A DNA stretch of 36,638 bases. Origin: Desulfovibrio sp. (GTDB lineage Bacteria > Desulfobacterota > Desulfovibrionia > Desulfovibrionales > Desulfovibrionaceae). The stretch is from the NCBI GenBank assembly GCA_017528345.1, contig JAFXOX010000052.1, positions 1-36,638 on the forward strand. Reading direction: 5' to 3'. Under the pieces are notes generated by a model. That model did not search any database. It had not been told where the DNA came from and saw only the letters and a program-made list of their open reading frames with translations. Within the stretch, counting starts at the first letter, position 1, and each line of letters starts with the position of its first letter. Shown one piece after another: positions 8,444-15,433 of the stretch. A program made the translations under genes and the position numbers.

Positions 8444-9877
8444 CTACAGGAAATAAATCCAGGTCAAGAGAGCAAAGATGGGCAAAAGAATGCCGCCACT
8501 CCAGAGCATATAGCCAAAGAAACTTGGCATGGGCACGCCCTGTTCTTCAGCAATGGAGCGGACCATGAAGTTGGGCGCATTGCCAATATAAGTATTGGCA
8601 CCCATAAAGACAGCACCGGCTGAAATAGCAGAAAGAGTTCCGGCATAGTCGGTCATCAGATGCACGGGATCTCCGCCTGCGGTGTTAAAGAAAACAAGAT
8701 AGGTCGGTGCATTGTCCAAAAAGCTTGAAAGCGCTCCGGCAAGCCAGAAATACATGGAGTTAACAGGCTGTCCATTGTCTGAAACAAGCTCTATGACGGA
8801 AGCAAGGGCACCGTTGCTTCCGGCACGCAGAATGGCAATGGCCGGAATCATGCTTAAAAAGATACCAAAAAAGAGCTTGGCCACCTCAAGGATAGGTCCC
8901 CAGGTGAAATCATTGAGCACACGGCTGTGACGGTCCGTCAGCTGCCAGGAAAGAGCCGCGATGAGAAGGAGACAGAGATCACGCAGGATATTCTGACCGG
9001 AGAGCTCCACCCCCATGACAGAAATCCAGACGCCGAAATCAAGGATGCCACTCGCAAGCACGGCAAAAACGATGCCGGCCAGCAAGAGCAGATTGATCTT
9101 GCCATCAAGGCCAAATTTTTCGCCTGACTCGTCCTGCTTGGGCACGGGCTTGCCTTCACGAGCATAGAGCACGCTGTCAATCAGGAAATACAGTGTCAGG
9201 AGAATACTTACGGCCAAGAGCGTCTTGGTGAAAAGATGTGTTGTCGTCCAGAAGAAGCTGACACCTTTCAAAAAGCCCAAGAAAAGCGGCGGGTCTCCCA
9301 AGGGAGTCAGAGAGCCGCCGATATTGGCAACAAGAAAGATGAAGAAGACCACAGAATGTACGCGATAACGACGGTGAGCATTGGCGCGCAGAATGGGACG
9401 AATAAGGAGCATAGCCGCGCCTGTTGTTCCCATCCAGCTTGCGAGCACCGTACCAACCCCGAGAATGGCAGTATTGACCACGGGCGTCCCGACCATGGAG
9501 CCTTTGAGCCGGACACCACCAGCCACGGTGAACAGCGAAAAAAGCAGGATAATAAAGGGCATGTAGTCTGTCAAAATCGCATGCAGAAATTCATGCGCAG
9601 CCACCATGGGGCCGAAACAGATCGTACAGGGAATAAGAAACGCAAAAGCCCAAAAGACGGCCACCTTACCAAAGTGATGCTCCCAGAAATGCGGGATGGT
9701 CAGCGGGGCAATGGCAATGGATAAGAGCATGCAGACAAAAGGAATGATCCAGTATATCGGCAGATTCTGAGGGAGAGATGCATGATCGCCACTGGCCAAG
9801 GCGATGCAGGGAAGGCAGAGTGAAAGCAGGAAGGCACTTAAAAGTGCGATAAATGTGTGCGGAAGTGTCTTTCCCAT
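8444..9877 (-). CDS. NhaD-type Na+/H+ antiporter (IT superfamily)
   Basis: A 477-residue polytopic membrane protein with a cleavable-looking N-terminus (1-28, ending ALASG) and about eleven to twelve further hydrophobic segments. Family marks include PFIILLFSLFTVAGGVRLKG, a first half-repeat with SWMGTTGAAMLLIRPILRAN, ANIGGSLTPLGDPPLFLGFL, and a second half-repeat with SSFLDNAPTYLVFFN and GANTYIGNAPNFMVRSIAEE. The D-N-A-P and G-N-A-P-N motifs are typical of NhaD/ArsB-like transporters. It probably exchanges Na+ (or Li+) for H+, but another anion or cation in this superfamily is possible. The ATG follows AGGGG closely. A compact pseudoknotted leader lies 56 bases upstream. Confidence 0.85.
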   Translation of the reverse strand: MGKTLPHTFIALLSAFLLSLCLPCIALASGDHASLPQNLPIYWIIPFVCMLLSIAIAPLTIPHFWEHHFGKVAVFWAFAFLIPCTICFGPMVAAHEFLHAILTDYMPFIILLFSLFTVAGGVRLKGSMVGTPVVNTAILGVGTVLASWMGTTGAAMLLIRPILRANAHRRYRVHSVVFFIFLVANIGGSLTPLGDPPLFLGFLKGVSFFWTTTHLFTKTLLAVSILLTLYFLIDSVLYAREGKPVPKQDESGEKFGLDGKINLLLLAGIVFAVLASGILDFGVWISVMGVELSGQNILRDLCLLLIAALSWQLTDRHSRVLNDFTWGPILEVAKLFFGIFLSMIPAIAILRAGSNGALASVIELVSDNGQPVNSMYFWLAGALSSFLDNAPTYLVFFNTAGGDPVHLMTDYAGTLSAISAGAVFMGANTYIGNAPNFMVRSIAEEQGVPMPSFFGYMLWSGGILLPIFALLTWIYFL

Positions 9878-9895
9878 AGGTACCCCTTATTGGTG

Positions 9896-9996
9896 ACAAT
9901 CCCGAAGCCTAAGCTCACGGGAAGGCTGAACAATTCGGGCCATGCGTTTGGACAGGGCGTGCCTGAATAACGCAAGCCTACGGCACGTTGCCCGAA
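9896..9996 (-). promoter_or_regulatory. Candidate riboswitch: pseudoknotted leader of the antiporter gene
   Basis: Read on the minus strand, a 63-base unit (9996 to 9934) has an outer stem TTCGGGC (9990-9996) with GCCCGAA (9934-9940), an inner stem CGTGCC/GGCACG (9982-9987 with 9958-9963), and a six-base pseudoknot between TGCGTT in the inner loop (9969-9974) and AACGCA (9943-9948). The outer 3' arm can instead pair as CCCGAA with TTCGGG at 9901-9906, just ahead of the ribosome site. GGG at 9991-9993 can also extend the inner stem. These mutually exclusive pairings suggest a switch. Cation-sensing classes before antiporter genes (nhaA-I, DUF1646) are known; I cannot confirm a match by eye. 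Confidence 0.6.
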
Positions 9997-10094
9997 AAAC
10001 AGCTGGACACGCGCCATGTACCAAAATGTAAAAGTTTCTATGAACAAAAGGATTGTTTGCTCTGTGTCTGAAACACAAGCGTAACCATAAAACA

Positions 10095-10760
10095 AAATAG
10101 GGGTAGATGAAATCCCTAACGATTTCAGGCGTTACGGTACGCCAAAATTTTCAAGCACCTCAGTTCGTTTCTCTTGGGTTTCCCAAGTGGCACAACAACT
10201 ATCAGCACTTGCATCTATGTTTATCTCCAACGAGGTTGGAGGGTAACAATCTCTTGGAAATTGTTCTCTCCTCATTGGAGGTCTTTGTTTATGTCGACTT
10301 CTTAGAAATAGGTGTAAATAGGGGAATTACATCCCTGTTTGTATAAAAACTGCCAACCTACCCAGTCAGAATTGGCTGTACGCAGAAAAAACCGGGGAAA
10401 GCCTTCAGCAGGCGATGTCACCAGCAGAGACACCCTTGGTTTCCTCCCCCCTCAAGTCGGGGGATCGCTAACAGTAGCGGCCTTATTGGGTCACAGCCGT
10501 GGGTCTCTGCGAAACCTGAACTACTCAAGGCAGACAAGCTTCGTTTTCACTTGCTATCTCCCACAAAGGAAATGTTACGGCTGCGAACACCCGACTCTTT
10601 CCCCAGATCTCACACGCTCTCCACAGGCTGACACGGCTTGGCCAGCCGCCAGAAAGCAGTTTGCGACAGGAAAGGCAAAAAGGCAAGGAAATTCCAGCTA
10701 AGGAGCCGTGCACCCTGTGCCTTTGGACAGAATGGTACGGCGCGTTGGCAATACCCGCAA
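10095..10760. other. Hairpin-rich non-coding region, possible structured RNA(s) or remnant element
   Basis: No credible gene is present. Consecutive hairpins run from left to right: GAAATC/GATTTC (10109-10126), GGCGT/ACGCC (10128-10143), CTTGGG/CCCAAG (10173-10187), CTCCAAC/GTTGGAG (10225-10241), AACAAT/ATTGTT (10245-10265), CTCC/GGAG (10268-10280) and TGTAA/TTACA (10313-10331). A multibranch unit follows: GCAGAGAC (10424-10431) pairs with GTCTCTGC (10503-10510) and encloses CCCCC/GGGGG (10446-10463) and CGCTA/TAGCG (10466-10479). TTCAG/CTGAA (10404-10408 with 10516-10520) extends it outward. CAGCCGT/ACGGCTG (10494-10500 with 10577-10583) would cross it. GCCGT/ACGGC (10704-10741) comes last. 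The strand is unknown. Confidence 0.5.
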
Positions 10761-10767
10761 TGACAAT

Positions 10768-10780
10768 GGGGGGGGGGGGG
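10768..10780 (+). repeat. Homopolymer of 13 G upstream of the trmH promoter
   Basis: An uninterrupted run of 13 G ends 15 bases before the proposed -35 box of trmH. Such runs vary in length by slipped-strand mispairing and, when placed near a promoter, can switch expression. It could also be an assembly or sequencing length error. Confidence 0.9.
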
Positions 10781-10795
10781 CCAGAGACTGATGTC

Positions 10796-10824
10796 TTGAG
10801 CTTTGACGGTTAGATAGCTACAAT
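10796..10824 (+). promoter_or_regulatory. Sigma70-type promoter of trmH
   Basis: TTGAGC (10796-10801) and TACAAT (10819-10824) are separated by exactly 17 bases. The predicted start of transcription, near 10831, leaves only about ten untranslated bases, which include the GGAGG ribosome site before the ATG at 10842. Confidence 0.6.
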
Positions 10825-10841
10825 TTCAGGCGGAGGTTCAC

Positions 10842-11438
10842 ATGCCGACACAAACAGTCCGGGAACGCACCCGACATCGCCGTGAACGGCTACGCCAGGT
10901 ACTATCTCAGCGCCAGCCCGATCTGACCCTGGTTTTGGCCAATATTCATGACCCACACAATGTCTCAGCCATTTTCCGCTCTGCCGATGCTTTTGGTCTT
11001 GAACGCGTCCATCTCTACTATACTGATACGGCCTTTCCCGTCCTCAGCCGCAAGACCTCTGCCTCAGCACGCAAATGGGTGGAAAGTGACCGCCATGCCA
11101 GCCCTCAGGAGCTTTCTCAGGCTCTGCAGGGCATGCAAATTTTGGTGACATCGTGTTCTCCCAACGCACAGGCCATGGGATCTTTTGATTTCACAAAGCC
11201 AACGGCTCTGATCATGGGCAATGAACACAGTGGTGTGGCCGACGAGCTGCTCACCCTGGCCCACGGGGAGCTCTATATTCCCATGTATGGCATGATTCAA
11301 AGCTTCAATGTTTCCGTGGCCGCGGCCCTTATTCTGGCTGAAGCAGCTAGGCAACGGCAGGCAGCAGGCTTCTACGAACATCCCCGCTATAGCCAGGAGG
11401 AGCTGGAGCGCAGACTGGCCCTTTGGCTTGAAAAGTAA
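10842..11438 (+). CDS. trmH: TrmH/SpoU-family tRNA (guanosine-2'-O)-methyltransferase
   Basis: A 198-residue SPOUT methyltransferase. It shows the three family motifs: ANIHDPHNVSAIFRSADAFG (motif 1 with the catalytic Arg), ALIMGNEHSGV (motif 2), and IPMYGMIQSFNVSVAAALIL (motif 3, knotted SAM site). The basic N-terminus (RERTRHRRERLRQVL) is the usual TrmH helix. It is expected to methylate the ribose of G18 in tRNA. The start is fixed by CGGAGGTTCAC before the ATG. It stands alone, with its own promoter, in front of the HU-type gene. Subfamily specificity cannot be read from sequence alone. Confidence 0.9.
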   Translation: MPTQTVRERTRHRRERLRQVLSQRQPDLTLVLANIHDPHNVSAIFRSADAFGLERVHLYYTDTAFPVLSRKTSASARKWVESDRHASPQELSQALQGMQILVTSCSPNAQAMGSFDFTKPTALIMGNEHSGVADELLTLAHGELYIPMYGMIQSFNVSVAAALILAEAARQRQAAGFYEHPRYSQEELERRLALWLEK

Positions 11439-11505
11439 GTCCTTTTCTTTCAGGTCTTTCGGGCAGCGTTAGTGTGGCAATCCTTAAGTTCTGGGCATTT
11501 TTTGG

Positions 11506-11534
11506 TTGACATGCCTGCGCACATTACATACAGA
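11506..11534 (+). promoter_or_regulatory. Promoter with long leader before the HU-type gene
   Basis: A perfect TTGACA (11506-11511) is followed after 17 bases by TACAGA (11529-11534). Transcription would start near 11541, giving a leader of about 160 bases before the start codon at 11703. I see no strong terminator or known riboswitch in that leader. Confidence 0.55.
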
Positions 11535-11702
11535 TGTTCTCAGAGTTGCAGTTCAGGGCGCTTTGCCGCCCTACAGCAGTTTGCAATACTCAATTGTCCA
11601 GGTCAGGATCGCGAAGCATGCTGTTGCAAACTCTTCTTTCCTCAAAGGTTGTTCATAAAGTGGTTATTCTACGCGATCCGGCAGCCATCGGGAGAAATAC
11701 AC

Positions 11703-11978
11703 ATGACAAAAGCTGAACTCGTTGAAAAAATCAGCACGAAGGTGGATCGTCTAACCAAAGCCAAGGCAGAAGAAGCTCTGAACGCTATCGTAGACTCACT
11801 GCGTGAAGCCTTAGTTGCCGGTGAGTCCGTTGTCTTGACCGGATTTGGAAGCTTTAAAGTCGTGACTCGAGCCGAGCGCAAGGGACACAATCCCCAGTCC
11901 CATCAGCCCATCACCATTCCTGCTCGCAAAGTCGCCAAATTCACACCTGGCAAAGCTTTGAAAGACGCTATTAAATAA
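11703..11978 (+). CDS. hup: HU/IHF-family DNA-binding protein
   Basis: A 91-residue histone-like protein. It begins MTKAELVEKISTKVDRLTKA and has the family signature GFGSFKVVTRAERKGHNPQ leading into the DNA-binding arm, then ITIPARKVAKFTPGKALKDAI. It bends and packages DNA as a dimer. The start ATG at 11703 follows GGGAG by eight bases; the frame is open further upstream to 11472, but the extra part is not family-like. Whether this is an HU or an IHF subunit is not clear, so the gene symbol is tentative. A 20-bp perfect terminator follows. Confidence 0.9.
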   Translation: MTKAELVEKISTKVDRLTKAKAEEALNAIVDSLREALVAGESVVLTGFGSFKVVTRAERKGHNPQSHQPITIPARKVAKFTPGKALKDAIK

Positions 11979-12046
11979 TGACAAAGAGTCCTGGCTCTAT
12001 AAGTCAGCGTAAGCTCTTGGCAGCCCGAGTGTCCTGCATCACATAA

Positions 12047-12094
12047 TGAAAAACGGCAGAATTCCGATAAAGACCGGAATTCTGCCGTTTTTCA
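12047..12094. terminator. Strong bidirectional terminator
   Basis: TGAAAAACGGCAGAATTCCG (12047-12066) is perfectly complementary to 12075-12094, with an eight-base loop. Each arm carries an A run on its outer left and a T run on its outer right, so it works on both strands: for the HU-type gene (plus) and the KpsT-like gene ending at 12095 (minus). Confidence 0.93.
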
Positions 12095-12772
12095 TCAGGC
12101 GAAGCGCATCTCTATAGGTTTACTGCAAATTTCCTGATAGGAAGCAATAGCATCATCAACATTTCTATAAAAAATAAGAGTCCCATTATTCAAAACACCT
12201 GCCGCATTGCAGTGTTTTTTTATAGTACCTATATTATGCGAAACAACAATCAATGTTGCTTGTTTTTTACGTTCTTCAAATACTCTATTACATTTTTCTC
12301 GAAATGAGGCGTCGCCAACAGCTGAAACTTCGTCAATAAGGTAATAATCAAAGCCAATAGCCATACTCAAGCCAAAAGCTAATTTGGCAGCCATACCAGA
12401 AGAATAATTTTTAATGGGCATATCCATATATTTGCCAAGTTCAGAAAAATCTTCGACAAACTCTGTCACCTCATGGATATCAGCCCCGTAAATACGGCAC
12501 ACAAAACGCAGATTGGCGCGACCGGACAATTTATTGTTAAAGCAGCCGGAAAATCCAATGGGCCAGGAGATGCGACTTGTGCGTTCCACGTAGCCCGAAT
12601 CAGGATAAATGGCGCCGCCGATAATGCGCACAAGCGTTGATTTGCCTGCTCCGTTGCGGCCAAGTATCCCCATATTGACACCTGGTACAAAGTCGGCATT
12701 AAGATGATCCAAAATAATGCGCTGCTGATTTCCTATTCGGTAGCGTTTACAGACATCCACCAAGCGTATCAT
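12095..12772 (-). CDS. Polysaccharide-export ABC transporter ATPase (KpsT/Wzt-like), without partner permease
   Basis: A 225-residue ABC ATPase, the usual length for KpsT/CtrD/BexA. Walker A is GRNGAGKST, the signature is YSSGMAAKLAFGLSMAI, Walker B is YYLIDEVSAVGDA, and the switch His lies in VVSHN. The phrase LAFGLSMAIGFDYYLIDEVSAVGD is close to capsule exporters. It would energise export of capsule or O-antigen across the inner membrane, but no KpsM-like permease is adjacent. Codon use becomes AT-rich in its second half, suggesting transfer. The ATG at 12772 is the family start (MIRLVDV), but its ribosome site is poor; the frame is open to 12934. Confidence 0.85.
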   Translation of the reverse strand: MIRLVDVCKRYRIGNQQRIILDHLNADFVPGVNMGILGRNGAGKSTLVRIIGGAIYPDSGYVERTSRISWPIGFSGCFNNKLSGRANLRFVCRIYGADIHEVTEFVEDFSELGKYMDMPIKNYSSGMAAKLAFGLSMAIGFDYYLIDEVSAVGDASFREKCNRVFEERKKQATLIVVSHNIGTIKKHCNAAGVLNNGTLIFYRNVDDAIASYQEICSKPIEMRFA

Positions 12773-12810
12773 AGGCAAAGTCAGGTCAAAAAGACGAACA
12801 AAGAGGGGAC

Positions 12811-12864
12811 CCCAAAACAGTCTGCTGTTTTGGGCAATCACGGGAAAAGCCAAACTTTTTGGCT
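12811..12864 (-). promoter_or_regulatory. Two hairpins in the leader of the KpsT-like gene
   Basis: CCCAAAACAG/CTGTTTTGGG (12811-12834, four-base loop) and AGCCAAA/TTTGGCT (12848-12864, three-base loop) stand back to back. On the minus strand the AGCCAAA hairpin is followed by TTTTC, as in an attenuator or terminator, and both precede the start at 12772. This may explain why the gene lacks a good ribosome site close by, but function is a guess. Confidence 0.5.
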
Positions 12865-13084
12865 GTTTTGACGACAAATACTGTTTTTGAGAGCCCACCC
12901 CGAATTGACGGGACACAGTTGTTGCATAGATCAACGTGGGACACAGGCCGATTCATGCCCTTAGCATGCAGAGATAACACAACCGCCAACACAGCCTTTT
13001 TTCAAAGAACCAGTTTGGCCCTTTACCAGCCCTTCTGACCAACTGTCAACAGTTCTGTCTTTGAAACTTATCCAAGGAGAGCAC

Positions 13085-13918
13085 ATGGCGGAGCCATTTT
13101 CCCATCCTCTCTGGCCCCTCTGGCTGAGCAGGCGAAAGCAGCAGCTTTTTGCCGGTAAAATCAGTGCTTTTTTCTTTCTGCTCGCCGTGCTAGCCCTCGC
13201 AGACGGTCTCCAAACGCTTGTGCGCACCGATACCAATGAAATTGTGCTCTTGGCCGGACAAAGCGACGGCGTTTCGGGCCCCTGTCCTTTGCAAAATCCT
13301 GTCACCACAGACCTTCAGGCGCGTTTTTCTCCCTCTGACACTGAGCTACGTTTTGAGCTCGAGGGTTTTTTTGCCGGCTATCTCATTGGTAATGGTATGT
13401 GGCGAGGTCAAGTCCTTGCACCGCATGCCTGTGCCAGCAGCGAGGTTACCCTTCTTGTTACCTTTCAGGGGACACCACAGGGCCAGAAATTCCACATTCG
13501 CGTCTTTGCCACAGAAGAAGACTTGCGAGCCCATTCTCCGTCTCTACTCTATTGTCACCTTGGCATGCGCCCCTTTGTTCTGGCCGCATGTTTTGCCGTC
13601 GTAGCCCTTCTGCCTGCCTTGTTTACCTTGGTCTTAGGACGCAAAAATCTCAATCTTCTGCAGCAGCTCCATCTCGCTGAAATTTTCCGTGTACAGGACA
13701 AAGTGTCGGAAAATGGATCGCAACGCTTTCTCTGGTGCGCAGACTACGGAGAGTCCCTGAAAATCGGACAGGCGCTTTCCGTCTTTTCGGCTGAGGGAGA
13801 TGCCCTAGGTCAGGCCGTCGTTGTCTCGCAAAACAAGCGGGTACTCTGCCTATCGATGTCCGACACTTCACCTGTCAGTTCAGGCTGCCTTGTGCAATTG
13901 CATCACCCCTCAACCTAA
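13085..13918 (+). CDS. Hypothetical protein with two membrane segments and a periplasmic domain
   Basis: A 277-residue protein, start fixed by AAGGAGAGCAC before the ATG at 13085. A first hydrophobic segment lies at about residues 24-44 (ISAFFFLLAVLALADG), followed by an extracytoplasmic domain of about 115 residues with ARFSPSDTELRFELEGF and a GNGMWRGQV turn. A second segment lies around 160-183 (FVLAACFAVVALLPALFTLVLG), then a cytoplasmic tail with a small beta-rich part (GQALSVFSAEGDALGQAVVVSQ). I do not recognise the family. It precedes pgi by 163 bases on the same strand. AACTGT/ACAGTT at 13041-13054 upstream could be an operator. Confidence 0.7.
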   Translation: MAEPFSHPLWPLWLSRRKQQLFAGKISAFFFLLAVLALADGLQTLVRTDTNEIVLLAGQSDGVSGPCPLQNPVTTDLQARFSPSDTELRFELEGFFAGYLIGNGMWRGQVLAPHACASSEVTLLVTFQGTPQGQKFHIRVFATEEDLRAHSPSLLYCHLGMRPFVLAACFAVVALLPALFTLVLGRKNLNLLQQLHLAEIFRVQDKVSENGSQRFLWCADYGESLKIGQALSVFSAEGDALGQAVVVSQNKRVLCLSMSDTSPVSSGCLVQLHHPST

Positions 13919-14081
13919 CGCTCTATATCGACGTTTTTTTGCCTTTTCCTCACTTTTGTAGTACCAAAAAAAGCAGAAAGACTCGTCTGCCGGCGGGATG
14001 ATTGCCCATAGGACGCATTTTCCTCTGCCGCCAGCGACACCATGTTCTTGATAACGCCCTCAAGCCTGTGGAGGTATCCCA

Positions 14082-15422
14082 ATGGCAAATCTCCTTGAAT
14101 GGTCAAGAGCTTACAGCGGCCGTCTCACCAAGGACGACAAAAATATTAGTTTTGCCAAAACCGAGAGTCTCGCCAAGCGGCTTTCCAACGAAGTCGCAAC
14201 AGGCAAGCTTCCCTTCCTGAGTATGGGTTACCGCGCACGTCTTGAACAGGACATGCAGCTCCTTCTGCCTCGTGTCAAAGCCTTTAAAGATATGCTCCTT
14301 CTTGGTATTGGCGGGTCAGCCTTGGGCTGTCGCGCCATTCAGCGCGCCTTTGCTCCCTCTCAGGATCTGCCAGGACACACTGGGCCCTCAGTCTGGGTGG
14401 CCGACAATGTCTGTGCCGAGCAGTTTGAGGCGCTGCTTGGCCGCCTACAGCCCAAGGACACCATTGTCGTCTGTATCAGCAAGTCAGGTGGCACCATTGA
14501 AACGATTTCACAGTATTTCCTTGTGAAAGACTGGCTCAAGGCAGCCCTCGGCGATGACTGGAAAAAACAGATGCTTGTCATTACCGACCTTGAAAAGGGG
14601 TATCTGCGAGAAGAGGCCACACACTTTGATCTCGCCTCTATGGAAGTACCCGACAATCTCGGTGGTCGCTATTCAGCGCTTTCAGCTGTGGGCCTTTTGC
14701 CGGCAGCCTTTCTGGGCATTGACTGGAGCGCCCTGCTTGACGGCGCAGCCAAAGTCGCGGCACCTCTGACCCAGGCTTCTCCAAACCTTGACCAACACCC
14801 GTCCTTTGCCCTGGCTGCCTGGGCCCATGCCCTGATGCGTAGAGGCTACAGCCAACTCATCTATTTTTGCTATATCCCGCAATGGGCAACCTATGGTCCC
14901 TGGTTTGCCCAGCTCTGGGCGGAAAGTCTCGGCAAGGAGGGACAGGGCAGCCAGCCCATTGCCGCCACAGGCGTGACCGACCAGCATTCCATCAATCAGA
15001 TGTTTCTGGACGGACAGCGCGATAAGGGATGCCTTTTCCTCACAAGTCGACATCAGCCCCAGGGCAGGAGCTTTGGACAGGACCTACCGGAAAAGTGGTC
15101 CTGGCTGCGTGGTAAAAAATTCGGTGAACTGCTTGAAGCAGAAGCCCTCGGTACACGCATGGCACTGTGCAAGTCTCAGGTGCCACTGGTACATATCGAC
15201 GCCGAAGACTGCGGGGAAAGATCTGCAGGTGCCATGATGATGCTTCTGGAAGCTGCGACACTCTTCACAGGCTGGCTCATGGAAATTAATCCTCTTGATC
15301 AGCCTGCCGTCGAGCTTGGCAAGCGCCTGGCCAATACCAAACTCGGTGCCAAAGGCTATACTCAGGAAGAAGCTGATCTCAAGACGTTCCTCGAGGTTCC
15401 ACGTCAGGAACAGCCTTTCTAA
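14082..15422 (+). CDS. pgi: Glucose-6-phosphate isomerase
   Basis: A 446-residue phosphosugar isomerase (two SIS domains), interconverting glucose-6-phosphate and fructose-6-phosphate. Seen are LLLGIGGSALGCRAI, the first phosphate-binding part; ISKSGGTIETISQYF, the SIS signature; NLGGRYSALSAVGLLPAAFLG; and the C-terminal helix NPLDQPAVELGKRLA, the conserved Q-x-G/A-V-E-x-G-K region with its Lys. The length matches the short bacterial form. A ribosome site GGAGG lies seven bases ahead. The histidine-kinase gene starts 11 bases after its stop, so they may be co-transcribed. Confidence 0.95.
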   Translation: MANLLEWSRAYSGRLTKDDKNISFAKTESLAKRLSNEVATGKLPFLSMGYRARLEQDMQLLLPRVKAFKDMLLLGIGGSALGCRAIQRAFAPSQDLPGHTGPSVWVADNVCAEQFEALLGRLQPKDTIVVCISKSGGTIETISQYFLVKDWLKAALGDDWKKQMLVITDLEKGYLREEATHFDLASMEVPDNLGGRYSALSAVGLLPAAFLGIDWSALLDGAAKVAAPLTQASPNLDQHPSFALAAWAHALMRRGYSQLIYFCYIPQWATYGPWFAQLWAESLGKEGQGSQPIAATGVTDQHSINQMFLDGQRDKGCLFLTSRHQPQGRSFGQDLPEKWSWLRGKKFGELLEAEALGTRMALCKSQVPLVHIDAEDCGERSAGAMMMLLEAATLFTGWLMEINPLDQPAVELGKRLANTKLGAKGYTQEEADLKTFLEVPRQEQPF

Positions 15423-15433
15423 CGGATCTCAAG

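Noticed and set aside
10339..10701. Open frame of 120 codons in the hairpin-rich region
   Set aside because: No ribosome site, no recognisable domain, unusual composition, and it runs straight through the strongest RNA stems.
10700..10741. GAGCCGT...GTACGGC resembling group II intron domain V
   Set aside because: The expected GAAA-capped short helix and other domain V bases are missing, and there is no reverse transcriptase or intron boundary.
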